NCBI GenBank assembly: GCA_959026725.1
Contig: CAUFMG010000004.1
Span: 98,553-162,552, forward strand
Direction: 5' to 3'
Source of the DNA: an uncultured Collinsella sp.
GTDB lineage: Bacteria > Actinomycetota > Coriobacteriia > Coriobacteriales > Coriobacteriaceae
Length of the DNA stretch: 64,000 bases
A model generated the notes under the pieces. It had not been told where the DNA came from, made no database searches, and saw nothing but the letters and a program-made list of their open reading frames with translations. Of this stretch, positions 1 through 8,766 are shown piece by piece (position 1 is the first letter of the stretch; each line of letters opens with the position of its first letter). The position numbers and the translations under genes are program-made.

Positions 1-2
1 AT

Positions 3-284
3 TTTAAGGAGCGCCGCATCAAGGTGCAGTTTATCGACCTTAAGGAAAAGGAGATGAGCAAGGGCGAGCTCACGAGCGTGATGCAGGCGGTCGGCGGCAT
101 CGACAAGCTACTCAACCCCAAGGCCAAGGACGAGGAGACGCTCGCGCTCATCCAGCACCTCACCCCCAGCCAGCGCTTTGACAAGCTGCTCGAGAACCAG
201 CAGGTTCTAGCCGAGCCCATTGTGCGCAACGGCAAAAAGGCCACCGTCGGTTATTGCCCCGATGTATGGGGAGCCTGGGAGTAG
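3..284 (+). CDS. ArsC/Spx-family thioredoxin-fold protein (5' end cut by window)
   Basis: The open frame runs in from the window edge, so the N terminus with the usual CxxxxC/CxxS redox motif is missing. The visible 93 residues begin FKERRIKVQFIDLKEKEMSK, the strand-helix pattern after the active site in ArsC/YffB-like proteins, and end PIVRNGKKATVGYCPDVW, which resembles the family's C-terminal 'RPI...G...GF' segment. Members are small cytoplasmic proteins: arsenate reductases, Spx regulators or uncharacterised YffB-like proteins. Without the active site these cannot be separated. The GTG at 24 is internal, not the start. Confidence 0.75.
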   Translation, partial: FKERRIKVQFIDLKEKEMSKGELTSVMQAVGGIDKLLNPKAKDEETLALIQHLTPSQRFDKLLENQQVLAEPIVRNGKKATVGYCPDVWGAWE

Positions 285-370
285 CTTGTGTTATTTGCCG
301 GCTCGTGGGTATAAGAGCGGGCGTTTGGCATAAGATTCAACTGTAAGCCATGTCTAACAAAGGAGGGCAC

Positions 371-1501
371 ATGCCCAACAAACCCGTGAAGATCATCATG
401 CTTACCGGATACCTCGGTGCCGGCAAGACCACGCTGCTCAACCACATCCTCGCTAACGACGGCGGCATCCGCGCCGCCGTGATCGTCAACGATATCGGCG
501 AGATCAACGTCGACGCCAGCCTTATCGCCGACGGCGGCCTTTCCGAGACCGATGACCTCATCCCGCTCACCAACGGCTGCATCTGCTGCACGCTTTCGGA
601 TGACCTGGCCAACCAGCTGCAGGGCATCGCCGATTCGGGCAACTTCGACTACATCATCATCGAGGCATCGGGCATTTGCGAGCCTATCCCCATCGCCTAC
701 ACCATCTCGAGCTTCTGCGACGAGGCCAAGGTGGGCGGCGAGCCCAAGCTCGCGCTCGACAACATCGTGGCCGTGGTCGACTGCGCCCGCATGTACGACG
801 AGTTCAACGGCGGTCGCGACCTGCTGGCCGAGGATATCGACGAGGACGACATCGAAAGCCTGCTCATCCAGCAGATCGAATTCTGCTCCACGCTGATCCT
901 CAACAAGACCGATACCGTGACGCCCGAGCAGATCGCCGAGCTCAAGGCCATCGTGCGCAGCCTGCAGAAGGACGCCGTGATTGTCGAGGCCCAAAACGGC
1001 GAGGTCCCCATGGAGGAGCTGCTCGACACCGACCGCTTCGACTTTATGCGCGCCTACAACTCCGCCGCCTGGATCGAGGCCATGGAGCATCCCGAGGAGC
1101 ACGACGACCCCGAGGTGCTCGAGTACGACATCGAGACCTTTGTGTACTCGCGCCGCAAGCCGTTTGACCTGCAGAAGTTCACCGATTTTGTTGAGCAGGA
1201 GTGGCCCGACGAGGTCATCCGCGTCAAGGGTCCGCTGTGGCAGACCGGCGATCCGGACATGTGCTACATGTTTGAGCAGGCCGGCCACCAGATGCGCCTG
1301 ATGGAGAACGGCCTGTTTGTCGATTCGGCGCCCGAGGGCGAGAAGCAGAAGATCATCGACGAGAACCCCGAGATCATGCAGATTTGGGACGACGAGACGG
1401 GCGACCGCATGACGAGCCTGTGCATCATCGGCCGTCACATGGACAAGGATGCGCTCATCGCCTCCCTCGATGCCTGCCTGACCGACTGGCACCGCGCCTA
1501 G
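371..1501 (+). CDS. CobW/YjiA-family (COG0523) metal-chaperone GTPase
   Basis: 376 residues. The ATG at 371 is preceded by AGGAGG, so it is preferred over the in-frame ATG at 350. A Walker A loop GYLGAGKTT lies at residues 13-21, the CxCC-type metal motif as NGCICC (Cys70-Cys73), and a NKTD guanine-specificity motif near residue 178. The second half is the CobW C-terminal domain with an acidic stretch (EHPEEHDDPEVLE). COG0523 proteins are cytoplasmic GTPases that deliver Zn, Co or Ni to target enzymes. The metal here is unknown, and I see no obvious Zur box or cobalamin genes nearby. A strong terminator follows. Confidence 0.88.
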   Translation: MPNKPVKIIMLTGYLGAGKTTLLNHILANDGGIRAAVIVNDIGEINVDASLIADGGLSETDDLIPLTNGCICCTLSDDLANQLQGIADSGNFDYIIIEASGICEPIPIAYTISSFCDEAKVGGEPKLALDNIVAVVDCARMYDEFNGGRDLLAEDIDEDDIESLLIQQIEFCSTLILNKTDTVTPEQIAELKAIVRSLQKDAVIVEAQNGEVPMEELLDTDRFDFMRAYNSAAWIEAMEHPEEHDDPEVLEYDIETFVYSRRKPFDLQKFTDFVEQEWPDEVIRVKGPLWQTGDPDMCYMFEQAGHQMRLMENGLFVDSAPEGEKQKIIDENPEIMQIWDDETGDRMTSLCIIGRHMDKDALIASLDACLTDWHRA

Positions 1502-1540
1502 GTTTATCCAAGCGGGCATTTGTCCGCCTATGTAACCGCC

Positions 1541-1576
1541 AAACCACCACGAAGGTGCTCTTCGTGGTGGTTTTTC
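1541..1576 (+). terminator. Intrinsic terminator after the CobW-type gene
   Basis: Perfect 13-bp stem AACCACCACGAAG / CTTCGTGGTGGTT with a 5-nt loop, followed by a T run (1571-1575). It sits between the CobW-type stop and the trmL ribosome binding site. Confidence 0.9.
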
Positions 1577-1596
1577 GTTCTGAGCCAAGGAGATTC

Positions 1597-2196
1597 ATGT
1601 TCAACATCGTGCTGTATGCGCCCGAGATTCCGGCCAATACGGGCAATATAGGCCGTACCTGCGTGGTCACCGGTGCCCATCTGCATCTGGTGGAGCCACT
1701 GGGCTTTTCGCTCGATGACAAGACAGTACGTCGCGCCGGTCTGGGCTACTGGCAAAACTTGGACGTGACGACTTATGCCGGCTGGGAGGATTTCCTTGCG
1801 CGCAACGGTCTCTCCCCCGCCGACGGTCGCCTGCATCTGCTGACCAAAAAGGCACGCCGCACCTATGCGCAGAGCACCTACCGAGATGGCGACTACTTGG
1901 TCTTTGGCAGCGAGAGCTCAGGCATTCCCGAGCCACTGCTTGCCGCGGCGCCCGAGCGCTGCGAGCGCATCCCAATGCTGCGCGATTGCGACTCACTCGA
2001 TAACGCCAAGGTCTGGGAAGCCCACGAGGAATCGCTGGGGCATACCGAGGACGGCCATGAGGCCATCCTTCGGCAGGATATCTGCGGCAACTTCGTCAAC
2101 CCGGACGACTACCGCATCAGCGCGCTCAACCTCTCCAACAGCGCCGCCATCGTCCTCTACGAGGCCCTGCGCCAGACAGGCTTTCCGGGAATGTGA
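1597..2196 (+). CDS. trmL: tRNA (cytidine/uridine(34)-2'-O)-methyltransferase
   Basis: 199 residues, the usual TrmL length. The N terminus MFNIVLYAPEIPANTGNIGR is the SPOUT-family hallmark. Later motifs are FGSESSGIPEPLL (cofactor knot) and CDSLDNAKVWEAHEE with SALNLSNSAAIVLYEALRQ at the C terminus. TrmL methylates the ribose of the wobble base of leucine tRNAs using S-adenosylmethionine. The start ATG has AAGGAG seven bases upstream; a longer reading through the preceding terminator is excluded. The stop codon lies inside a GTGACAAAGGGAC palindrome that probably terminates transcription. Confidence 0.93.
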   Translation: MFNIVLYAPEIPANTGNIGRTCVVTGAHLHLVEPLGFSLDDKTVRRAGLGYWQNLDVTTYAGWEDFLARNGLSPADGRLHLLTKKARRTYAQSTYRDGDYLVFGSESSGIPEPLLAAAPERCERIPMLRDCDSLDNAKVWEAHEESLGHTEDGHEAILRQDICGNFVNPDDYRISALNLSNSAAIVLYEALRQTGFPGM

Positions 2197-2219
2197 CAAA
2201 GGGACCGTCCCTTTGTCAC
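2193..2219. repeat. Type A palindrome (GTGACAAAGGGAC family), copy 1
   Basis: Arms GTGACAAAGGGAC / GTCCCTTTGTCAC around one central base. It overlaps the stop codon of trmL and lies between convergent genes. Related copies are at 5921-5947 and 37926-37952. Probably a bidirectional terminator or transcript-end element. Confidence 0.85.
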
Positions 2220-2225
2220 ATTTGG

Positions 2226-4739
2226 TTATAGGTAGCGGCCGGTGATGCTTGCGGGGCAGGCCGCGATATCCGCCGGCGTACCCGCGCAGACGACTTGCCC
2301 GCCGGCATCGCCACCGCTTGGGCCCATGTCGATTACGTAATCGGCGTTACGGATAAGGTCGAGATCGTGTTCGATCACGATAACCGTGGCGCCCTTGGCA
2401 ACGAGACCGTCGAACACGCTCAGCAACACCTGAACATCGAGCGGATGTAGTCCGATCGTGGGCTCATCGAATACGAATACGGCATCGTCCTGCACGCGGC
2501 CCATCTCGCTCGCAAGCTTAAGACGCTGCGCCTCGCCGCCCGAGAGCGCCGGCGTGGGCTCACCGAGCGTAAGATAGCCCAAGCCCAGGTCGTGCAAGGT
2601 CTGCAAGCGCGCCTGAACTTTCTTGAGCCCCACCGTGGCGTCGAGAGCCTCGTCCACGCTCATGTCCATGAGCTGCGGCAACGTAAGCAAGCTCCCATCC
2701 TTGCCCTCGCGATGGATATGCGAAGCCGTGTCTGCATAACGCGAACCGCGACATGCCGGGCAGACGATCTCGACGTCGGGCAAAAACTGCACGTCGAGCG
2801 ATATCGAGCCCGTGCCGTCGCACGTAGGGCAGCGCAAGGCGCCGGTGTTGTAGCTAAAGGCACCCGCCTTGTAGCCGGCCGCCTTGGCCTCGGGCGTACG
2901 GGCGAAGGCGCGACGCAGCTCGTCATGGATGTCGGCATAGGTTGCCACCGTCGAGCGCACGTTGGCGCCGATGGGCGTAGCGTCAATCAGATTTGCGCGG
3001 CTAATGCCCTCGGCATCGACCCAACGCACGTGTCTTGGCAGGCGCTCGCCGGCTGCCTGCGCCTTGAGTGCCGGAATGAGCGTCTCGAGCACCAATGTCG
3101 TCTTGCCCGAACCCGAAACGCCCGTCACCGCGACAAGGCGACCGCGCGGGATATCGACTTCGAGCGGCTTGACGGTGTGGATGGTATCGGTTGCCATGCG
3201 GATATGTCCCTGGTCGAACATGTCGTCGTCAGTCACCTGCGGACGCAAGCGCTTGGACTCTGAGCGCAAAAACGGCGCGATGCGACTGCCCTGCGATCGC
3301 TCGACCTCGTCTACCGTACCAGCGGCGATCACATTGCCGCCGCCTGCTCCGGCAACGGGACCCATCTCGACCAGATAGTCGGCATCCGCCAGTACGCGCG
3401 TATCGTGGTCGACAACAACCACGGTGTTGCCGTCATCCACCAGATCTCGCATCACGCCTACCAGGCCGTCGACATTGGCAGGATGCAAGCCGATCGAAGG
3501 CTCGTCCAGCACATAAAGCACGCCTGTCGATCGGTTACGCACCACGCGAGCAAGCTGCACGCGTTGGCGCTCACCCGTGGAAAGCGTGGCGCCGGCGCGG
3601 TCGAGTGAAAGGTAATCGAGACCCAAGTCGACCAGACGACGGGCCGCGCTCAAAAACGAATCGCAGATATCCGTCGCCATGGGCCGCATCTCGGGCGGCA
3701 AGAATGCGGGCACCCCGCGCACCCACTCAATCGCCTCGCCTAGCGTCATAGCCGCCGCCTGCGCCAGATTGATACCGCGCACCTGGGGCTGGCGCGCAGC
3801 CTCGGAGAGACGCGTGCCGCCGCAATCGCGGCATGGGCCCTCGCGCAAAAAGCGCGCAACGCGTTTTAAGCCCTTATCGTCCTTGACCTTGGCGAGCGCA
3901 TTCTCGACGGTATAGACGGCGTTGTAATAGGTAAAGTCGAACGGCGTGGCGCCCTCGCCGTTTTTGGGGACGTAGAGAATGTGCTTCTTAACCGCCGGAC
4001 CATGAAACACGATGTCGCGCTCTTGAGGCGTGAGCTGGTTAAACGGCACGTCGGTGCGCACGCCCATCTCGCCGGCCACCTGCTTCATCAGATCCCACAT
4101 GAGCGTGCCCCAAGGAAGCACCGCGCCCTCGTTGATAGTCTTTGACTCGTCGGGTACCAAGCTCGCCTCGTCCACCTCGCGCATGACACCGGTGCCGCCG
4201 CAGGTGGGACACGCACCGCCGCTGTTAAACGCAAGGTCCTCGGCGCTCGGCGCGTAGAACTCACGACCGCATGCAGGGCACGCGAGCGACAGGCCTGCGG
4301 CAACGTTAAGGCTCGGCTCCACACGCGCCCCGCAATGCGGGCACACATGATGGGCGCAACGGCTAAAGAGCAGACGCAGGCTATTGTTGAGTTCAGTCAT
4401 GGTGCCAAAAGTGGACCGCACGCCCGGCACGCTGGGGCGCTGATGCAATGCGAGTGCCGCCGGCACGTGCAATACCTCATCCACCTGAGCGTGCTCGGCC
4501 TGCGTCAGGCGACGGCGGGTATAGGTGCTGAGCGCCTCCAGGTAACGGCGCGAGCCCTCGGCATAAAGAACCCCCAGCGCCAGCGAACTCTTGCCCGAAC
4601 CCGACACGCCGGCAATGCCCACAAGCTTTCCCAGCGGAATATCGATATCGATGTCCTTAAGGTTATGGACGCGCGCGCCACGCACCTCGATAGCCTGCGG
4701 GCTCATCTTCTGTTCCGTCACCTTTATCACCCTACTCAT
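2226..4739 (-). CDS. UvrA-like ABC-type excinuclease paralog
   Basis: 837 residues, about 100 shorter than canonical UvrA. Two ABC ATPase halves are visible: Walker A GVSGSGKSS (about residues 44-52) and GVSGSGKTT (about 538-546), signatures LSTGERQRVQLAR and LSGGEAQRLKLAS, and zinc-binding pairs CPHCG/CPACG, CPTCGG and CPTCDG/CPAC. The first signature departs from LSGGE. The shortness suggests an UvrA2/DrrC-type paralog that may lack the full UvrB-interaction region; such proteins are linked to DNA-lesion or drug tolerance. The start ATG overlaps the stop of the upstream AAA ATPase (ATGAGTAG), implying translational coupling. An alternative start is the ATG at 4706. Confidence 0.87.
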   Translation of the reverse strand: MSRVIKVTEQKMSPQAIEVRGARVHNLKDIDIDIPLGKLVGIAGVSGSGKSSLALGVLYAEGSRRYLEALSTYTRRRLTQAEHAQVDEVLHVPAALALHQRPSVPGVRSTFGTMTELNNSLRLLFSRCAHHVCPHCGARVEPSLNVAAGLSLACPACGREFYAPSAEDLAFNSGGACPTCGGTGVMREVDEASLVPDESKTINEGAVLPWGTLMWDLMKQVAGEMGVRTDVPFNQLTPQERDIVFHGPAVKKHILYVPKNGEGATPFDFTYYNAVYTVENALAKVKDDKGLKRVARFLREGPCRDCGGTRLSEAARQPQVRGINLAQAAAMTLGEAIEWVRGVPAFLPPEMRPMATDICDSFLSAARRLVDLGLDYLSLDRAGATLSTGERQRVQLARVVRNRSTGVLYVLDEPSIGLHPANVDGLVGVMRDLVDDGNTVVVVDHDTRVLADADYLVEMGPVAGAGGGNVIAAGTVDEVERSQGSRIAPFLRSESKRLRPQVTDDDMFDQGHIRMATDTIHTVKPLEVDIPRGRLVAVTGVSGSGKTTLVLETLIPALKAQAAGERLPRHVRWVDAEGISRANLIDATPIGANVRSTVATYADIHDELRRAFARTPEAKAAGYKAGAFSYNTGALRCPTCDGTGSISLDVQFLPDVEIVCPACRGSRYADTASHIHREGKDGSLLTLPQLMDMSVDEALDATVGLKKVQARLQTLHDLGLGYLTLGEPTPALSGGEAQRLKLASEMGRVQDDAVFVFDEPTIGLHPLDVQVLLSVFDGLVAKGATVIVIEHDLDLIRNADYVIDMGPSGGDAGGQVVCAGTPADIAACPASITGRYL

Positions 4740-5850
4740 GCCATAAAACTCGATCGCGAACGTACGCGCCCAGCATGGGCACGGTAAACCGGACGAGACC
4801 GTATCCGGCAGCCTCGATGACGCGCTCGCGAATCAGGCTTGCGCGATATTTACTCGCCCAGCTCTGGGTACGATCACAGCGCTCAATGATATCCGCCATG
4901 CGCGTCGGTTTGTCCTCGTCAACCGCCATGGCCTCGATAAAGAGGCGCTGTGGACTGCGCAGCCCGTAATACAGGGGCGCGTCAACCGCTTCGTAGAACT
5001 CGGAGACGGCATCCGCATGGCCATCCTCGACATCGCGCCTTTCGATGACCTGCGAGCCACGCCGGACAGCAGACCGCCACATGTAATATCCCACCAGCTG
5101 AACCATATAGGGATGCCCCATGCTCTTGCGTGCCGCAAGGTCCGCCGTCTCCGCGTCAACGTAAAGACCAGCGTCTTTGACCGTCTGGATATATGAATCG
5201 CGCACCTTGGGCAAAGATATCGCCCCCAGCGTACGCTGCTGGGCGCGGCGCAAAAACGTCACGCTCGGCTCTTCGAGCAGATCGTCAACCATACTGGGCA
5301 AGCCGGCAAAAACCAGCGCAAGACCGCGCTGGTCGCTATCGGGTAATCCCGTGGCATCCTGGTCTCCGAGCACCTGCTGATAGAGAACGGCAAGAGCCGC
5401 CAGTTCCTCGATAGACGCCGATTGCGCCTCGTCAATCGCAAACAGTATGCCCTTGCCTGGACCGAGCTTCTTAAGGCGCTCGTTGACCAGCCCTCGCAAC
5501 GTCTCGCCCTTTGCTCGCGCCGCCTCGACCGACATCCGGCCAAACGAAGGACCGAACTCCATTGACGTCACAACGGGTTTATTCGAGCGAAGCGCGTCGG
5601 CCAAGCGGTCGCATAAGCCAAGCGAAGCGGAATCGGAGACAACCGCCCATCCGCGCTCGCTGGCCAGACGTTGCAGCTCCCGCAGGAGAACTGTCTTGCC
5701 GCAGCCGCGGTTTCCCGTAATGAGCATGAGCCTGCCCGGCGCTCCGGCGCCGTTATCGAGCCCTTCCTCGAAATCTTCGATGACCGACTCGCGACCAATG
5801 AGCATCGGAGGCCGCTTGCCTGCCGTTGGCTTAAAGGGATTTGGATTCAT
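4732..5850 (-). CDS. AAA ATPase with C-terminal winged helix; first of two paralogs
   Basis: 372 residues. N-terminal MNPNPFKPTAGKRPPMLIGR, Walker A GNRGCGKT (46-53), Walker B-like GILFAIDEAQ (sensor region follows), and a C-terminal segment (KPTRMADIIERC...WASKYRASLIRERVI) that looks like a winged-helix DNA-binding domain. The protein parallels the ATPase at 57158-58252 over its whole length. Function unknown; the closest recognised class is the archaeal-type/orc-like AAA ATPases. ATG 5850 has GAGGAGG upstream. Three tandem 10-bp repeats lie 34-63 bp before the start, and the gene overlaps the UvrA-like gene downstream by eight bases. Confidence 0.8.
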   Translation of the reverse strand: MNPNPFKPTAGKRPPMLIGRESVIEDFEEGLDNGAGAPGRLMLITGNRGCGKTVLLRELQRLASERGWAVVSDSASLGLCDRLADALRSNKPVVTSMEFGPSFGRMSVEAARAKGETLRGLVNERLKKLGPGKGILFAIDEAQSASIEELAALAVLYQQVLGDQDATGLPDSDQRGLALVFAGLPSMVDDLLEEPSVTFLRRAQQRTLGAISLPKVRDSYIQTVKDAGLYVDAETADLAARKSMGHPYMVQLVGYYMWRSAVRRGSQVIERRDVEDGHADAVSEFYEAVDAPLYYGLRSPQRLFIEAMAVDEDKPTRMADIIERCDRTQSWASKYRASLIRERVIEAAGYGLVRFTVPMLGAYVRDRVLWHE

Positions 5851-5883
5851 GTCGGCCTCCTCGGATTGGCAAACCCTGGCAAT

Positions 5884-5913
5884 AGTTATACCAACTTATA
5901 CCAAGTTATACCA
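5884..5913 (-). repeat. Three tandem 10-bp repeats upstream of AAA ATPase 1
   Basis: On the minus strand three head-to-tail units read TGGTATAACT, TGGTATAAGT, TGGTATAACT. The 10-bp period puts each unit on the same face of the helix. The units contain TATAA elements and TTGGTA, so they also could carry the promoter (TTGGTA, 18 bp, TATAAC). A binding site for the ATPase's own winged helix is the simplest reading, by inference. Confidence 0.75.
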
Positions 5914-5920
5914 ATAGCAT

Positions 5921-5947
5921 GTGACAAAGGAACTGTCACTTTGTCAC
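5921..5947. repeat. Type A palindrome, copy 2 (diverged)
   Basis: Arms GTGACAAAG / CTTTGTCAC with a diverged centre. It contains the stop codon (5944-5946) of the TetM-like gene and lies just upstream of the repeats driving AAA ATPase 1, so it probably insulates the two units. Confidence 0.8.
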
Positions 5948-7947
5948 ATGTGGCCGAAAAACTCGGCGTCCGCCGCTCGCCAGGGGCGGAAGGTGGCGGG
6001 ATCGACCTTTACGTGGGCTGCCCCGGGGACGTTGTACCACTTGACGGTGTAGCCAGCGCCGTGAGAGCAAAAGACCGAATCGGGCGTGTTGGGCAGATCG
6101 GCCTCGGGCTCATAGGCAGCCGTCTCGATGACGCGCTCGGCATCATGGCAGAGCGCGTAGCCTGCGAACTCCAGGTACAGATGCCCGCGGCCGCTCGTAT
6201 AGGCGGCCACCTCCAGGGCATAGTCCTGTACTTCGGATGCGGGGACGCGGCCTACGAGCTCGGCACGATCGCCCACCATCGTCGGCGGCTCGTACTCGGC
6301 ACCCATGCGCGTGGCATCCGAGAGCGCCCGGCCCACGCACTCCCCCGGCACCTCGAGCTCAAAGTGGTACCACGGCTCCAGCAGCACGGCTGCGCCGGCC
6401 TCACGCGCCCGCATCAAACCCTGGCGAATCGCGCGGTACGTGGCCTGGCGAAAATCGCCGCCCTCGGTATGTTTGGCATGCGCGCGGCCGCCCGTGAGCG
6501 TAATGCGTACATCGGTGATGGGCGAACCGGTCAGCACGCCCAGGTGATCGCGCTCCATGGCGTTGGTGAGCGCCAAACGCTGCCAGTTCAGGTCGAGCTC
6601 GTCGGTCGAGGTCACGGTGCCAAACTGCACGCCCGAACCCGCTGGCAACGGCTCCAGGCGCAGATGCACCTCGGCATAGTGGCGCAGCGGCTCAAAGTGG
6701 CCCACGCCCTCGACCGGCTGCGAAATAGTCTCCTTATAGAGAATGCCGCCGGGCTCAAACGCAACCACGAGGCCAAAGCGATCGGCTAGCACGCGCTGCA
6801 CGACCTCGAGCTGCACCGCACCCATCAACTGCAGATGAATCTGCTCAAGATGCGTGTTCCAGCTTACGCCGAGCATGGGGTCCTCATCGGCAAGCTCGGT
6901 CAGCGCTTGGAACACCGTATGGACATCGTGCTCGCCCGGCAGCACCGTATAGGTGAGAACCGGCGCTATGACAGGCGCATCGCCCGCGGGCTCCGCGCCC
7001 AAGGCATCACCCGGGTGAACGTGCGCAAGGCCCGTCACAGCGCAGATGCCGCCAGCAACAACTTCTTGGACAAGCTCGTACTTCTCGCCGTTATAGATAC
7101 GGACCTGATCGATCTTTTGCTCCCATGCCTCGACACCGGAGCGCCCCTCAATCACCTGTTTTGCACGCAGCACACCGCCCGTCACCTTAACCCAGGCAAG
7201 GCGCTCACCACGGTCTCCACGACTCACGCGATAGACGCGCGCGGCGAACTCCGGGAGCCACGCCTGCTCACGCATCAGCGCGCATATACCATCCAGTAGC
7301 TCGTCAACGCCTTGGTCCTTGAGCGCCGAGCCGGCAAAGCAGGGAAACAGTTTGCGCTCCGCGACGAGCCGCGACAACGTTTCGGCAGACAACTCACCTG
7401 CTTCAAGAAACTCATCGAGCGCCACCTCGTCCAACGCCGCAGCATCCTCTTGCACAGCGCCGCCCGCCAGCAAATCTTCGGCATCCAGACAGCCCTCGGA
7501 AAGACGCTGGCCGAGCTGCGCCAGCAGCGCATCGCGACCAGGGTTCTCAAGATCGATCTTATTGATAAAGATGAACGTCGGGATGTCATAGCGCGCAAGC
7601 AGGCGCCACAGGGTTTCGGTATGCCCCTGCACGCCGTCGTTGGCGCCCACAACCAAAATCGCGTAGTCGAGTGCGCGCAGCGTGCGCTCCGCCTCGGCAG
7701 AAAAATCGACATGTCCCGGCGCATCCACGAGCATGACGTGGGTATCGCCATGGTCGAGCACAGCCTGCGACGAGAAGATCGTAATACCGCGCTCGCGCTC
7801 AATCTCGTTCGTATCCAGATGCGAATCGCCATTGTCCACGCGGCCGCGCTTGCGAATGCGGCCCGCGTTGAATAGCATGGCCTCGGCCAACGTGGTCTTG
7901 CCGGCATCTACGTGCGCCAAGATTCCAACGACCGCTTGCTTCGACAT
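5944..7947 (-). CDS. TetM/TetO-like ribosomal protection-type translation GTPase
   Basis: 667 residues. GTPase motifs are AHVDAGKTT (G1), ERGITI (G2), DAPGH (G3) and NKIDL (G4), followed by EF-G-like domains and a C terminus with CSHGAGYTVKWYN. The layout matches the tetracycline ribosomal protection group of EF-G relatives, which act on stalled ribosomes. Many gut Firmicutes and Coriobacteriia encode chromosomal members not proven to confer resistance, so I do not call it a tet gene. The ATG at 7947 has GAGGAG upstream (MSKQAVVG); the longer open frame to 8016 has no ribosome binding site. It stands alone with no mobile element nearby. Confidence 0.88.
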   Translation of the reverse strand: MSKQAVVGILAHVDAGKTTLAEAMLFNAGRIRKRGRVDNGDSHLDTNEIERERGITIFSSQAVLDHGDTHVMLVDAPGHVDFSAEAERTLRALDYAILVVGANDGVQGHTETLWRLLARYDIPTFIFINKIDLENPGRDALLAQLGQRLSEGCLDAEDLLAGGAVQEDAAALDEVALDEFLEAGELSAETLSRLVAERKLFPCFAGSALKDQGVDELLDGICALMREQAWLPEFAARVYRVSRGDRGERLAWVKVTGGVLRAKQVIEGRSGVEAWEQKIDQVRIYNGEKYELVQEVVAGGICAVTGLAHVHPGDALGAEPAGDAPVIAPVLTYTVLPGEHDVHTVFQALTELADEDPMLGVSWNTHLEQIHLQLMGAVQLEVVQRVLADRFGLVVAFEPGGILYKETISQPVEGVGHFEPLRHYAEVHLRLEPLPAGSGVQFGTVTSTDELDLNWQRLALTNAMERDHLGVLTGSPITDVRITLTGGRAHAKHTEGGDFRQATYRAIRQGLMRAREAGAAVLLEPWYHFELEVPGECVGRALSDATRMGAEYEPPTMVGDRAELVGRVPASEVQDYALEVAAYTSGRGHLYLEFAGYALCHDAERVIETAAYEPEADLPNTPDSVFCSHGAGYTVKWYNVPGAAHVKVDPATFRPWRAADAEFFGHM

Positions 7948-8134
7948 GGCTCTCCTCTTATTACAAGCCCATCGCACGCGGCAACGGGCGTCCTCGTTCC
8001 ACACTGGATGATACAATTTACGGGCCGGCGGGCGAAGCGGGCCCTATCCCCCGACCGAGCTCATCGCCCTGCGTTGCCGCGCGGCGATTTTCGTAGGTTC
8101 GCGCCTTGCGAAAGCCGGCTTGCAAAACAGCCTG

Positions 8135-8172
8135 CGAACGAAAATGGCCCCACCCGGGGCCATTTTCGTTCG
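8135..8172. terminator. Bidirectional hairpin terminator
   Basis: Near-perfect inverted repeat CGAACGAAAATGGCCC / GGGGCCATTTTCGTTCG around CACC. The T-rich descending arms could work in either direction; it lies 28 bp beyond the acetyltransferase stop on the minus strand. Confidence 0.8.
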
Positions 8173-8200
8173 TGCAAATTGTTGACACGCGTCCCCGCTC

Positions 8201-8692
8201 TTATGCCTCACGCAGCCAGTCAAACGCCACGCGCGGGGTACCGTCGGACACATACACGATGCCGGCGCGCTCAAACCCCGCCTTAATACTCGCACCCTGC
8301 ATGGGCAGGTTATCCTGATGCGTGTCGATACGCAGGTGATCGGCACGCTCTTTGGCAAAGGCAAACATCGCGGCCGCGATACCGTGCGCGGTGCCGTCGG
8401 ACGCCACACGGTGCAGCACGGCGTACGGAGTGTCGCTGCGCCATCGCCCGTCCTCAATTACGTCATAGCACTCGTCCGGGCCCGGTAAAAAGGCAAACGT
8501 CGCCACCACGCGGCCGTCGACTTCACACACATAGCTGCCACCGGCGGCGATATCGGCAGCCAGCTGCTCGGCAGAAGGCGTGCCCTCGGGCCACTGCGTG
8601 GCGTTGCCATGCGCGCGCATAAAGGCGCGGGCCGTGTCATAGATAGCCATGACGGCGGGAATGTCGGTATCGAGGGTTTTTCTGATCATCAC
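8201..8692 (-). CDS. GNAT-family N-acetyltransferase
   Basis: 163 residues. The N terminus MIRKTLDTDIPAVMAIYDTA is the first strand-helix of GNAT folds, GGSYVCEVDGRVVATFAFLP is the central sheet, and HGIAAAMFAFAKERADHLRIDTHQDN holds the acetyl-CoA-binding helix followed by the family's DT...N region. The substrate cannot be told. The start is ambiguous: GTG 8692 and ATG 8689 are adjacent, with GAGG 7-10 bases upstream. Single-gene unit ending at the 8135-8172 hairpin. Confidence 0.88.
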   Translation of the reverse strand: MMIRKTLDTDIPAVMAIYDTARAFMRAHGNATQWPEGTPSAEQLAADIAAGGSYVCEVDGRVVATFAFLPGPDECYDVIEDGRWRSDTPYAVLHRVASDGTAHGIAAAMFAFAKERADHLRIDTHQDNLPMQGASIKAGFERAGIVYVSDGTPRVAFDWLREA

Positions 8693-8766
8693 GCGGCGAC
8701 CTCACGTTTATTGGTATCACTTTGATTGGGCAATGATACCAGCGTTTGGAGAGAGGCACGAAGCAG

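Noticed and set aside
251..1588. 445-residue open frame antisense to the CobW-type gene
   Set aside because: A consequence of high-GC codon bias: valine/leucine/alanine/histidine-rich, no ribosome binding site, while the plus-strand gene has full family motifs.
5944..7947. Tetracycline-resistance gene
   Set aside because: Family membership alone does not show resistance; many chromosomal relatives are not tet genes.
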